Part shown: one piece after another, positions 27,274 through 35,919 of the stretch
Position numbering within the stretch: the first letter of the stretch is position 1
How the letters are laid out: every line of letters begins with the position of its first letter
NCBI GenBank assembly: GCA_018715345.1
Contig: DVLT01000042.1
Coordinates: 1 to 64,000, forward strand
Direction of reading: 5' to 3'
Source: Candidatus Onthocola gallistercoris
GTDB lineage: Bacteria > Bacillota > Clostridia > Lachnospirales > Lachnospiraceae
DNA length: 64,000 nucleotides
Notes under the pieces: model-generated
What the model saw: the letters and a program-made list of their open reading frames with translations, nothing else
Told to the model about the DNA's origin: nothing
The model's database searches: none
Position numbers and translations under genes: made by a program

Positions 27274-27329
27274 TTGACTTGCATACCGGTATGTAATAAT
27301 ATAAAAGCAACAGTTCCACACCGGTATAC
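27274..27329 (+). promoter_or_regulatory. Hydrolase operon promoter with two ACCGGTAT operators
   Basis: TTGACT (27274-27279), 17 bp, TAATAT (27297-27302). The 12-bp palindrome CATACCGGTATG (27282-27293) fills the spacer, and ACACCGGTATAC (27318-27329) lies just past the predicted start. Two similar dyads about 36 bp (centre to centre) apart in a divergent spacer are what a dimeric GntR-type repressor would bind. Confidence 0.75.
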
Positions 27330-27348
27330 AATGTTGAAAGGAGGCAGA

Positions 27349-27417
27349 ATGATCAGTTCTATCGGTTTGGGGGATTGCCTAGAAAGGAACTGGTATTTTA
27401 ACAGACAGTTTCGATGA
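27349..27417 (+). CDS. Possible 22-residue leader peptide
   Basis: ATG 27349 follows GAAAGGAGGCAG, a very strong ribosome binding site, and opens a 22-codon frame ending at TGA 27417, between the operators and the hydrolase gene. The peptide has no recognisable feature. It could be a leader peptide or the remnant of a gene. Reported because of the ribosome binding site only. Confidence 0.35.
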   Translation: MISSIGLGDCLERNWYFNRQFR

Positions 27418-27483
27418 GAATAAGAGTTATAAGAGAAACTCAAGCTGTAAACGGCATTTGATTTAAGGAGGAGGGATACGCTT

Positions 27484-29448
27484 ATGAAGAGAAAAACGAA
27501 CGCATTTTTTATCATTCTGTCACTTATACTTGTTTTGATCAGCTGCATCGGCGCGCATTTGATCCAGACAGATTTCGGGCATGTAACCATTACGGACGTG
27601 AGAATTCCCATGCCCAGCGGCGAAACATTGCGGGTACTGGTTCACAGGCCGGATACGGCAACTGTTGACAATCCGGCGCCATGTGTCATTACCAGCCACG
27701 GATATCATGCGACGCTGGAAACACAGGATATCACATCGATCGAGTTGGCAAGGCGGGGGTTTGTTGTATTTAACATGGATACCTACAGCGCAGGCAGTTC
27801 TTCCGGTACCAGCATACCTTATAACGACAGCCGATCTTATTACGGCCTTGGAATGCTGCAGCTTGTAGACTATGTCCATGATAATATTGATTACATTGAT
27901 CCTGACCGGATCGGTATTACCGGACATTCCACCGGCGGCAGAAATGTAGCCTTTACCCTGGATGCATACGGAAGAAATGAGAACGGACTGGAATATGTGG
28001 GACAGCCTGCCGATGCGGGGGACTACGAAACAAAGGTTTCCAGCGCTTTGATCCTGGCGTTCTTCCCGGATCATTATCTGCTCAACAATATGCCCAGCGG
28101 TGTCAATGTGGGAATCAATTTCGCGCGTTATGACGAAGGCGCAACGGTTCAGGTAACGAAAGTGGACGGCTATCAGTGGGCGGATATGACTGTATCGCCG
28201 GAAGCAAAATTTTTCGTGAACGGAGCCGAACCGGGAACATTCACACTGAATGAAGATGCGGAGATCGATCCGGCTACCGGTCATAATAACGTGACTCTTT
28301 CCGGATGGGACAATTCGGAAAAGGTGGATATCGGACATTACTACGGGGATATAGAAGACGGGACAATGCGGGTTGTATATAACCCCAGTACAAGTCATCA
28401 GTGGCAGTTTTTCTCAAAAACCAATGCCACGATAACAAATCAGTTCTTTATGGATACACTGGAAGCGCCCAATCCGATCGCGGCAGATGACCAGCTCTGG
28501 TTCCTCAAAGAAGTGTTCAATGCTATCGGATTGGTGGGATTTTTCCTGCTGCTGATCCCGTTGTCCTTCCTGCTGATGGAAACACCGTTCTTTGCCTCCC
28601 TGAAAAACAACACAGCAGTGGCGAAAGCGGCTCCTTCCGGCGGAAAGAGCAAAGCCGTTTTCTATATCAGCTTGATCCTTCTGGCTGTATTCCCGGGGCT
28701 TACGGTAATGCCTGCCTTCTCTGATATTGCCTATGGCATGATATTTACGGATGCGGCAGCCAACAATTCCACTTCGTTTTTCCCGCAGCCCGGCCCCAAC
28801 GCGATCATCGTATGGGCGATCATCAACGCTGTGCTGGCGCTGGTTGTTTTTGCCGTCGGATACTGGATCGATGGGAAACGTAACGGAGATTCTCCATCCA
28901 GATGGGGACTGAAAACATCCAAGGCAAATATCGGAAAGTGTCTGCTCCTTGCCTTTATGGTGATGACAGCAGCCTATCTTCTGGTACTCTTTGCGGACCG
29001 GTTTTTCAAAACAGACTTCCGGTTCTGGAGTTTCGCGGTTCGCGCGGCGGACGGCAATATCCTGACATTATGGCTCCATTATGTACCATTTATGCTGGTA
29101 TTCTGGCTTGTAACATCTTTCATGGTAAACTGCAGCGCCTGGATCGAGACGAAAAAACCTTGGCATAATACGGCTATGTGCGTCGCCGTTAATACGATCG
29201 GTCTGATCGGCCTGGTTGCGATACAGTTTATCGTTCTGTTTACCACAGGACAGGCAGCATGGTATGCGAATCGGTCATGGGTTAACATCTGTCTGATCAT
29301 TCCGTTTATTCCTATGATGGCCATCGGAACCGTTGTGCTCCGCAAAGCCTATAAGAAAACAGGAACGATCTACTATGGAGCATTCCTTATGGCGTTTGTA
29401 TCAACACTTGTATCCATTTCCACTGCAAATGCCATATTAAGGATTTAA
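27484..29448 (+). CDS. Membrane-anchored alpha/beta-hydrolase with a polytopic C-terminal domain
   Basis: A 654-residue protein. An N-terminal membrane helix (about 7-27) is followed by an extracytoplasmic alpha/beta-hydrolase domain (about 35-310): oxyanion strand VITSHGYHA, nucleophile elbow GITGHSTGGRN (Ser about 155) and a candidate catalytic His in STSHQW (about 305). The second half (about 345-654) has about eight membrane helices and no family I can name. AAGGAGGAGGGATACGCTT precedes the ATG. It heads a GntR-controlled pair with a cyclase-family enzyme. The substrate, probably an ester or lactone met outside the cell, is not known. Confidence 0.75.
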   Translation: MKRKTNAFFIILSLILVLISCIGAHLIQTDFGHVTITDVRIPMPSGETLRVLVHRPDTATVDNPAPCVITSHGYHATLETQDITSIELARRGFVVFNMDTYSAGSSSGTSIPYNDSRSYYGLGMLQLVDYVHDNIDYIDPDRIGITGHSTGGRNVAFTLDAYGRNENGLEYVGQPADAGDYETKVSSALILAFFPDHYLLNNMPSGVNVGINFARYDEGATVQVTKVDGYQWADMTVSPEAKFFVNGAEPGTFTLNEDAEIDPATGHNNVTLSGWDNSEKVDIGHYYGDIEDGTMRVVYNPSTSHQWQFFSKTNATITNQFFMDTLEAPNPIAADDQLWFLKEVFNAIGLVGFFLLLIPLSFLLMETPFFASLKNNTAVAKAAPSGGKSKAVFYISLILLAVFPGLTVMPAFSDIAYGMIFTDAAANNSTSFFPQPGPNAIIVWAIINAVLALVVFAVGYWIDGKRNGDSPSRWGLKTSKANIGKCLLLAFMVMTAAYLLVLFADRFFKTDFRFWSFAVRAADGNILTLWLHYVPFMLVFWLVTSFMVNCSAWIETKKPWHNTAMCVAVNTIGLIGLVAIQFIVLFTTGQAAWYANRSWVNICLIIPFIPMMAIGTVVLRKAYKKTGTIYYGAFLMAFVSTLVSISTANAILRI

Positions 29449-29469
29449 GAGAGAAGGAAGTGATGAAGT

Positions 29470-30147
29470 ATGTATAAATTATTATCACATACATTGAATA
29501 CCCGGGATCGGGCTTTTCCCGGAGCGCCCACATTAAAATTATTTCCCTTTGAGGAGATCGGCAAAGACGGATTGGCTTATAATACATTCCGTGTGGAGGT
29601 GTTCAATCATTTTGGCACACATATGGATGGGCCCAATCATTTCAATCCCACCGGGAAACAGCTCTGGCAAATGCCGTTGGAAACCTTTATCAGCGAGTCG
29701 CCTCTCCTGCTTGATATCCCAAAAGGCGAAGGGGAGATGGTAAAACCGGAAGATCTGGAACCCTACAGCGAAAAAATCAGCCGGGCGGATATGCTTTTTA
29801 TCCGAAGCGGCTTTGAGAAGATGCGTACCGAAGATAATGCCTGCTATGCGAATCGGGGGCCTTGCGTTTCGGCGGACGCAGCAAAACTGATCGTTGAGAA
29901 ATGGCAGAATCTGAAAGCGATCGCCATGGACTGGATATCCCTTGCTTCGCCGCTTCATCCCGAAGAGGGGACAAAGGCGCATCAGCAGCTTCTGGGATTT
30001 TACGGTAATGATCCGGTGCTGATCATCGAGGACGTATCTTTGGCCGGAATAAAGGCTGAAAAACTTGAGAAGGTATTTGTTCTTCCTATTTTTGTCGAAG
30101 GAATTGACAGCGCACCCGTGACAATTTTGGCAGAGTTGAGTGAATAA
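29470..30147 (+). CDS. Cyclase family protein (kynurenine formamidase-like)
   Basis: A 225-residue member of the putative cyclase/KynB superfamily, metal-dependent amide or lactone hydrolases. The metal-binding signature FGTHMDGPNHF (about 49-60) is clear, and MDWISLASPLHPEEGTKAHQQLLG carries the downstream conserved residues. GAGAAGGAAGTGATGAAGT precedes the ATG. Twenty-one bp separate it from the hydrolase gene, so the two probably act in one catabolic pathway. No tryptophan-degradation genes are nearby, so kynurenine as substrate is not supported. Confidence 0.85.
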   Translation: MYKLLSHTLNTRDRAFPGAPTLKLFPFEEIGKDGLAYNTFRVEVFNHFGTHMDGPNHFNPTGKQLWQMPLETFISESPLLLDIPKGEGEMVKPEDLEPYSEKISRADMLFIRSGFEKMRTEDNACYANRGPCVSADAAKLIVEKWQNLKAIAMDWISLASPLHPEEGTKAHQQLLGFYGNDPVLIIEDVSLAGIKAEKLEKVFVLPIFVEGIDSAPVTILAELSE

Positions 30148-30178
30148 ACCTGATAAAAGGCAGAAAACATGTAAAAAT

Positions 30179-30227
30179 GGAGCTATTGCAAAACAGATGG
30201 ATCATCTGGGGAGCAATGGCTCCTTTT
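30179..30227. terminator. Large hairpin after the cyclase gene
   Basis: GGAGCTATTGC (30179-30189) pairs with GCAATGGCTCC (30213-30223), with an inner CAGATG/CATCTG stem (30194-30199, 30203-30208), then TTTT. It is a probable terminator for the hydrolase-cyclase pair. Confidence 0.7.
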
Positions 30228-30300
30228 GCGGACAAAGTATTATATGACCGGATACGGATCAATTTCCGGAAAACTTATCTCCACCACGAACATATGGCCG

Positions 30301-30999
30301 TCAAGGGCGGCGGAAACCGATCCGGCCGCGGACGGAGAACAGTTCCAGACGGATATGGGACCTTCCGTGGACCAGGGCGTTTTTGATCAGATTTTGCAAT
30401 GTACGGCGCACAGCCTCCTCGTTGCCCCGGATGAGGAGGCGGCCGCCACAGAAACTGGTTTCGGGCTCGATACCTTTTTCGAGAAATTCCTCATAGAAGG
30501 AAAAGAGGGTGTGATAAACACATTGTCCGAAATCCATCGTTTCCGTCTCAAGCGTGTAGTCTTCATCCTGGAGCCGGGTATAGGTAAAAAGCTCTTCCAG
30601 CATATCTCGAAGGCTTCCGATACGGGTCTGTATGATGGCGATATAACGCCGACGCTCTTCTTCGGAATCGCTTTGCAGGAGGAGCTGGAAATAACCGTCC
30701 ATGGAAGTTAAAGGCGTACGGATATCATGGGACAGATTGGTGATGGTCTCTTTCAATCGGGTTTCATTTTGCCGGGAGTTTCGACGGACTTCTTTGGAGA
30801 GATCGATGATCTCATTGATCCGGTCCGTCAGTTCATTCAGTTCGGAAAGGGGAAGGTCGGCAGTAAGGCGCATATTGGTTTTGTGAGACCGGAAAAACAG
30901 GAGCCGACGGCATATAAGCCGGATCTGACGCCTGTAAAGTATCAACACGATAAGCAGAAACAAAGCAGCCGCCGAGGCTGCCAAAGCCCAAATAAACAT
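30301..30999 (-). pseudogene. Truncated sensor histidine kinase
   Basis: A 232-residue remnant. One membrane helix (about 2-23), a dimerisation/phospho-acceptor helix NLSHDIRTPLTSMDGYF (His about 90) and the N box NLIKNALVHG are present. Reading then leaves the family at about RIGF and stops within four codons, so the G1, F and G2 boxes that complete the ATP site are absent. The start is ATG 30999 after AGGAGGCTTATCT; the ATG at 31020 is too close to that site. A short unrelated open stretch follows downstream (about 30221-30300). It is part of a decayed locus with the fragments upstream. Confidence 0.8.
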
Positions 31000-31037
31000 A
31001 GATAAGCCTCCTGTTTTCATGGATAAGAACGTAAACG

Positions 31038-31061
31038 GCTGACAGCCATCCGGCTGTCAGC
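31038..31061. terminator. Perfect 10-bp hairpin upstream of the kinase remnant
   Basis: GCTGACAGCC (31038-31047) pairs with GGCTGTCAGC (31052-31061). On the + strand it is followed by TTGTTTAT. It lies between the permease remnant and the kinase remnant. Confidence 0.55.
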
Positions 31062-31071
31062 TTGTTTATAT

Positions 31072-31300
31072 TTATCGGATATCCCTCTTTGTCATAACCG
31101 CCATGGAAAGCGCTGTACAGACGAGGGTAAATAGGATTCCGACGAATGCGGCCCTGATCATCCCCTCCAAAGCTGTGTTGATGCCGGTCATATTAATATT
31201 TCCGTCCAGCATATAGCGGCTGATATCGAAACCGGTTCCGGGACGGACGCTGCGGATGATCCGGTTTAGAAAGGAATAGAGCGGAACGAGCACCCCGCAG
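31072..31300 (-). pseudogene. C-terminal fragment of an ABC-2 type permease
   Basis: About 75 codons readable in a frame different from the response regulator: SCGVLVPLYSFLNRIIRSVRPG, then a last membrane helix (AAFVGILFTLVCTALSMAV) and KRDIR at the stop, the usual end of ABC-2 permeases. It starts abruptly at the AAAAAGCTG region where the response-regulator sequence stops matching its family. No start codon or ribosome binding site of its own. The rest of the permease and any ATPase gene are missing. Confidence 0.75.
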
Positions 31301-31909
31301 CTTTTTACGGATATTACTGATATGGACATGGATGGTCTTATCCTCACCCATGTAGAAGTCATCCCAGGCATAGTCATAGATGTCCTGTTTGGAATATACC
31401 CGGTCTGGATGGGAGAGCAGCAGTTCCAATATTTTAAACTCCTGTCGGGTCAGCTCCAGCAGATGACCTTGGATGGAAGCCGTAAATGCCTCCAGATCCA
31501 GTTGAAGATCTTTATAGGTAAGTACGGTTTTTTTGTTATCCGGCGTATGGGAGAAACGGCGGATCTGAACGGCGATACGCGCAAGCAGCTCTTGGATCTC
31601 AAATGGTTTCGTCATGTAATCTTCCGCTCCGGCGGTCAGAAGTCCCACTTTGCTGTCCAGACTGTCCTTTGCAGACAGGACGATGATCGGAATATTCTGG
31701 ACGGCTTTGATCTGGGGCAGCAGCGTTTCGCCATCCATTCCCGGCAGCATCAGATCCAGAATGACCAGGTCTAAGGGATGCTTTTGCGCATATAAGAGTC
31801 CCTCTGTTCCGGAAAAGGCCTGTATGCAGCCATATCCCGACTTTTTCAGCGCCTCAGCCATCATGTTGTTGATATCGGTATCATCTTCGATGATCAGGAT
31901 ATTTGCCAT
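31193..31909 (-). CDS. OmpR-family response regulator with a chimeric, truncated C-terminus
   Basis: A 238-residue protein: receiver domain (about 1-118) with acidic pocket EDD, phospho-acceptor Asp in VILDLMLPGMDG and Lys in DYMTKPF, then a winged-helix DNA-binding domain (about 130-215, LTRQEFKILELLLSHPDRVYSKQDIYDYAW). After ISNIRKKL the sequence departs from the family: the final beta-hairpin (normally YIxTVxGxGYxL) is replaced by about 34 residues read out of frame through permease sequence. ATG 31909 follows GGGGGAACGATCC. DNA binding may be impaired. It is the surviving head of a collapsed two-component/ABC module. Confidence 0.8.
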   Translation of the reverse strand: MANILIIEDDTDINNMMAEALKKSGYGCIQAFSGTEGLLYAQKHPLDLVILDLMLPGMDGETLLPQIKAVQNIPIIVLSAKDSLDSKVGLLTAGAEDYMTKPFEIQELLARIAVQIRRFSHTPDNKKTVLTYKDLQLDLEAFTASIQGHLLELTRQEFKILELLLSHPDRVYSKQDIYDYAWDDFYMGEDKTIHVHISNIRKKLRGARSALFLSKPDHPQRPSRNRFRYQPLYAGRKY

Positions 31910-32000
31910 GGATCGTTCCCCCTTTAGTAAAAAATATCTGTGGGTATTATACAACAAAGGGAAAAAGTTTAAAAGTCCGACTCCGATTTTCAGAAATCCG

Positions 32001-32060
32001 TTGACTATTGAACAGAAACGACTATAATAGTTTACTAGGAAACGGTTTTTTAAGAAACTA
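32001..32060 (+). promoter_or_regulatory. marR-MATE promoter and possible operator
   Basis: TTGACT (32001-32006), 16 bp, TATAAT (32023-32028). TAGTTT (32028-32033) and AAACTA (32055-32060) form a spaced dyad just downstream, a candidate site for autoregulation by the MarR protein. Confidence 0.6.
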
Positions 32061-32084
32061 TTTTTGAAAGGTTAGGAGGGAAGG

Positions 32085-32540
32085 ATGAAACATTCTACAG
32101 AAACATGGATGGCGATCCGGAGAGTACTGAAATTATATGAAAAAATGCTCCGTAAAGTTTGCACAGAGTATCATCTGACAGTTATGGAGGCAGATATCAT
32201 CAGTTTTCTGAAAAATAATCCTGGAAAAGATACAGCAGCTGATATCGTGGAACTTCGGATGCTTTCAAAGGGCGCGGTATCAAAAGCCGTGGAAGCGCTG
32301 ATACAGAAATCTTTCCTGGACAGGAGCGCCGATCAGCATGATCGGCGAAAGATCCATTTAAGGTTGAGACCGGAAGCACGACCGATCATGGATAGCATAG
32401 ATGAAATACAAAATGAATTTTGGAACATGCTGCTTGATGGATTTTCAGAAGAAGAACTGGCCGGATATGTCAGATTCAGAGAAAAATTACTGTTAAATAT
32501 CGATCGTGCTATGGAAGGGAAGAAGGACTATGAGGAATAA
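32085..32540 (+). CDS. MarR-family transcriptional regulator
   Basis: A 151-residue winged-helix regulator. The core (about 35-100) reads LTVMEADIISFLKNNPGKDTAADIVELRMLSKGAVSKAVEALIQKSFLDRSADQHDRRKIHLRL, with the family DxRxxxL wing. AGGTTAGGAGGGAAGG precedes the ATG. It overlaps the MATE gene by 11 bp, so it very likely represses that efflux pump and itself. Confidence 0.9.
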   Translation: MKHSTETWMAIRRVLKLYEKMLRKVCTEYHLTVMEADIISFLKNNPGKDTAADIVELRMLSKGAVSKAVEALIQKSFLDRSADQHDRRKIHLRLRPEARPIMDSIDEIQNEFWNMLLDGFSEEELAGYVRFREKLLLNIDRAMEGKKDYEE

Positions 32541-33963
32541 GACCGAAAATGAAAAGAAAATGACTTCAGCCGGATCCGTTCCGGCAGATTCCAATGCAAA
32601 TAAAGAATATTTGCAGAAGGAACCCATCGGGAAATTGTTGTTCCAGCTGGCAGTCCCCACTGTGGCGGCCCAGTTGATCAATATGCTCTATAATATCGTG
32701 GACCGGATCTATATCGGACATATACCGGAGATCGGTGCGACGGCGCTGACAGGTGTGGGTGTGTGTATGCCTTTGATCATGATCGTTTCCGCTTTTGCGG
32801 CGCTGGTGGGCTATGGCGGTTCGCCGAGAGCGTCTATTTTTATGGGGAAAAAGGATAAGGATACAGCAGAGAAAATACTGGGGAACTGCTTTGTTGTCCA
32901 GGTCATCATCTCCATCGTGCTGACAGCTGTTTTGCTGATATGGAACCGGGATTTCCTTATGGCCTTTGGCGCCAGTGAAGAAACCATCCAATATGGTGTG
33001 GATTATATGAACATTTATGCGCTTGGGACCATATTTGTTGAATTGACCTTGGGTATGAATGCGTTTATCACCGCCCAGGGATTTGCAAAGACAGGTATGT
33101 TGTCTGTTTTGATCGGCGCTGTGACCAATATCATTTTGGATCCGATCTTTATCTTTGGATTGAACATGGATGTCAGAGGCGCGGCTTTGGCAACGGTCAT
33201 CTCCCAAGGTTTGTCCTGCGTATGGGTTATGGCTTTCTTATGCGGTAAAAAGACATTTTTAAAGATACGGCGCAAAAATATGAATCTGATCCCGAGGATC
33301 ATCCTTCCGTGTCTGGCGCTGGGAGTTTCCACTTTTGTCATGCAGGCCAGTGAAAGTGTCATATCTGTCTGCTTCAATTCTTCTCTCCAGCGCTATGGCG
33401 GAGATATCGCAGTGGGAGCCATGACGATCCTTACCAGTGTCATGCAGTTTGCCATGCTGCCCCTTCAGGGACTGGGACAAGGCGCTCAGCCCATCATCAG
33501 TTACAATTATGGAGCCGGTGACATGGGCCGAGTAAAAACAGCTTTTAAGCTGCTGCTTAAAGTCAGTCTGGGATACTCTGTCATCCTATGGCTTTTGGTC
33601 ATGATATTCCCAGGAGGATTTGCGGCTTTGTTCACATCCGATGCGGCGCTTATGGAATATACAAAGACTGCTTTGAGGATTTATATGGGTGCCATGTTCC
33701 TGTTTGGAATCCAGGTGGCCTGTCAGATGACCTTCAACGCACTGGGAAAAGCTGTGGAATCCATCGTGGTCGCAGTGACCAGAAAATTCATACTGCTTCT
33801 GCCGTTGATCTATATCATGCCGCAGATCTTCTCTGCGGATAAGGCGAAAGCAGTTTATATGGCAGAGCCGATCGCAGATGTGATCGCTGTCACATTCACA
33901 GCTGTACTGTTTTTCATACAGTTCCGTAAAGTCCTGGCTGAAACACAGAGTAAAAAGTCTTGA
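32530..33963 (+). CDS. MATE family multidrug/solute efflux transporter
   Basis: A 477-residue membrane protein with about 12 helices in two homologous halves. N-terminal segment PIGKLLFQLAVPTVAAQLINMLYNIVDRIYIGHI is characteristic; a second repeat begins near residue 255. Ion-driven export of cationic compounds is the usual role. ATG 32530 is preceded by GGGAAGAAGGAC; an earlier ATG at 32506 lies within marR. Translationally coupled to marR. Confidence 0.92.
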   Translation: MRNKTENEKKMTSAGSVPADSNANKEYLQKEPIGKLLFQLAVPTVAAQLINMLYNIVDRIYIGHIPEIGATALTGVGVCMPLIMIVSAFAALVGYGGSPRASIFMGKKDKDTAEKILGNCFVVQVIISIVLTAVLLIWNRDFLMAFGASEETIQYGVDYMNIYALGTIFVELTLGMNAFITAQGFAKTGMLSVLIGAVTNIILDPIFIFGLNMDVRGAALATVISQGLSCVWVMAFLCGKKTFLKIRRKNMNLIPRIILPCLALGVSTFVMQASESVISVCFNSSLQRYGGDIAVGAMTILTSVMQFAMLPLQGLGQGAQPIISYNYGAGDMGRVKTAFKLLLKVSLGYSVILWLLVMIFPGGFAALFTSDAALMEYTKTALRIYMGAMFLFGIQVACQMTFNALGKAVESIVVAVTRKFILLLPLIYIMPQIFSADKAKAVYMAEPIADVIAVTFTAVLFFIQFRKVLAETQSKKS

Positions 33964-33973
33964 GCATAACGCT

Positions 33974-34002
33974 TTGACAGATCAAACACCTTATAGTACA
34001 AT
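33974..34002 (+). promoter_or_regulatory. Promoter of the radical SAM-RNase G operon
   Basis: TTGACA (33974-33979), 17 bp, TACAAT (33997-34002): close to the sigma-A consensus. Confidence 0.8.
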
Positions 34003-34041
34003 TTATAGGAATTATCAATGAAGATCAAAAGGTGTTTAAAT

Positions 34042-35919
34042 ATGAGAAAACTGGCTTTAGATGATGAGATTTTATTAAAGGTAGAAAAACCTGCCCGCTA
34101 TATCGGCGGGGAAGTGAATGCGGTGGTGAAGGATCCGTCAAAAGTATCCATACGTTTTGCCATGTGTTTTCCGGACGTATATGAGATTGGTATGTCCCAT
34201 CTGGGTATCCAGATTTTATACGACATGCTGAACCGGAGAGAAGATGTTTATTGCGAACGTCTTTATTCTCCGTGGACGGATTTGGATGCTCTTATGCGTG
34301 AAGAGGGCATACCTCTGTTCGCCCTGGAGTCCCAGGATCCAGTCAAGGATTTTGATTTTATCGGGATCACCCTTCAGTATGAAATGTGTTATACCAACGT
34401 ACTGCAGATATTGGATCTGGCTCAGATACCGATTTTTTCAAAAGATCGGGCAGAGGACGATCCCATATTGATCGGTGGCGGTCCCTGCGCCTATAATCCG
34501 GAACCGCTGGCAGACTTTTTCGATATATTTTATATCGGAGAAGGAGAGGCTGTTTATGATGATCTGTTGGATCTGTATAAGGCATGTCGTGAAAATGGGT
34601 GGGATCGGAGCGCCTTTTTAAAGCAGGCTGCCAATATCCCGGGACTGTATGTGCCCATGTTTTATCATGTGACTTATCATGAAGACGGAACCATCGCTTC
34701 TTTTAAAGCGGAAGAAGGTGTCCCGGAGCGGATAGAAAAACAGGTGATCATGAACCTGTCAGAGACATGTTATCCCTCGGATCCTGTGGTGCCTTTCATT
34801 AAAGTGACACAAGACCGGGTTGTTTTGGAGATCCAAAGGGGCTGCATACGGGGATGCCGTTTTTGCCAAGCGGGCATGATATACAGACCCAATCGGGAAA
34901 GAAAACTGGAGTATTTGGAAGAACAGGCCCATAAAATGCTCAGATCCACCGGACATGAAGAGATCACTTTGAGTTCATTAAGTTCCAGCGATTATTCCCG
35001 ACTGGAAGAGCTGACAAATTATCTGATCGATACATTCGGCGGCAAGGAACATATCAACATTTCTTTGCCTTCGCTGCGGATCGATGCTTTTTCGTTGGAT
35101 GTGATGCGTAAGGTACAGGATATACGGAAGAGCAGCCTGACCTTTGCGCCGGAAGCGGGAACGCAGCGGATGCGGGATGTGATCAACAAAGGCTTGACAG
35201 AAAAGGAAATATTTAAAGGCGCTATGGATGCTTTTAAGGGTGGATGGAATCGGGTTAAGCTGTACTTTATGCTGGGGCTTCCCGGAGAAACCGAGGAGGA
35301 TATCGAAGGTATCGCCCGTCTTTCCAATGATATCGCGGCCTTATACTATTCGCTGCCAAAGGATGAACGGCCAGGCAATGGACGGGTAGATGTGATATCC
35401 AGCACATCCTTTTTCATCCCCAAACCCTTTACGCCTTTTCAGTGGGTTCCGCAGAACACAAGCGAACAGTTTATCGAAAAACAGCATTTTCTCAGCGGTA
35501 AGATGAAAGAGCAGTTAAACAGGAAAAGTATGAAATATAATTGGCATGACGTGAATGTGACCCATCTGGAAGGGATACTTGCCCGGGGAGACCGTAGGCT
35601 TTCAAAGGTGATCTATACGGCCTATAAAAAAGGCTGCATTTATGATGCCTGGACAGAACATTTCAAATATGATCAGTGGATGGAAGCGTTCAGGGAAAGC
35701 GGCGTGGAACCGGATTTTTATACATCCAGGGAGCGTTCCAGAGAAGAGATCCTTCCGTGGGATTTCATCTATGCAGGCGTGACAAAGGACTTTTTGTGGA
35801 GAGAATATATGCGTGCAAAAGAAGGTGTGACAACGCCAAACTGCAAAGAGGGCTGTTCCGGCTGTGGTTCCAGAGCGTATGAAGGAGGTGTCTGCTTTGA
35901 AAGTAAGAATCAGATTTGA
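34042..35919 (+). CDS. TIGR03960-type B12-binding-domain/radical SAM protein
   Basis: A 625-residue protein. The N-terminal part (about 60-180) resembles a cobalamin-binding Rossmann domain; the radical SAM core has RGCIRGCRFCQAGM (about 266-279; CxxxCxxC) and later GTQRMRDVINKG. Cys motifs also lie at the C-terminus (CKEGCSGCGS). It is paired with the TIGR03936 gene that overlaps it and with rng, the usual trio in Clostridia; an RNA modification role is suspected but unproven. ATG 34042 fits the AAAAGGTG site and lies about 33 nt after the predicted transcript start. Confidence 0.85.
   Translation: MRKLALDDEILLKVEKPARYIGGEVNAVVKDPSKVSIRFAMCFPDVYEIGMSHLGIQILYDMLNRREDVYCERLYSPWTDLDALMREEGIPLFALESQDPVKDFDFIGITLQYEMCYTNVLQILDLAQIPIFSKDRAEDDPILIGGGPCAYNPEPLADFFDIFYIGEGEAVYDDLLDLYKACRENGWDRSAFLKQAANIPGLYVPMFYHVTYHEDGTIASFKAEEGVPERIEKQVIMNLSETCYPSDPVVPFIKVTQDRVVLEIQRGCIRGCRFCQAGMIYRPNRERKLEYLEEQAHKMLRSTGHEEITLSSLSSSDYSRLEELTNYLIDTFGGKEHINISLPSLRIDAFSLDVMRKVQDIRKSSLTFAPEAGTQRMRDVINKGLTEKEIFKGAMDAFKGGWNRVKLYFMLGLPGETEEDIEGIARLSNDIAALYYSLPKDERPGNGRVDVISSTSFFIPKPFTPFQWVPQNTSEQFIEKQHFLSGKMKEQLNRKSMKYNWHDVNVTHLEGILARGDRRLSKVIYTAYKKGCIYDAWTEHFKYDQWMEAFRESGVEPDFYTSRERSREEILPWDFIYAGVTKDFLWREYMRAKEGVTTPNCKEGCSGCGSRAYEGGVCFESKNQI

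Noticed and set aside
27147..27611. 154-residue minus-strand frame in the gntR-hydrolase spacer
   Set aside because: It runs through the promoter, operators and start of the hydrolase gene and has no ribosome binding site.
30226..30711. 161-residue plus-strand frame over the kinase remnant
   Set aside because: Antisense to the readable kinase DHp domain; no ribosome binding site or family match.
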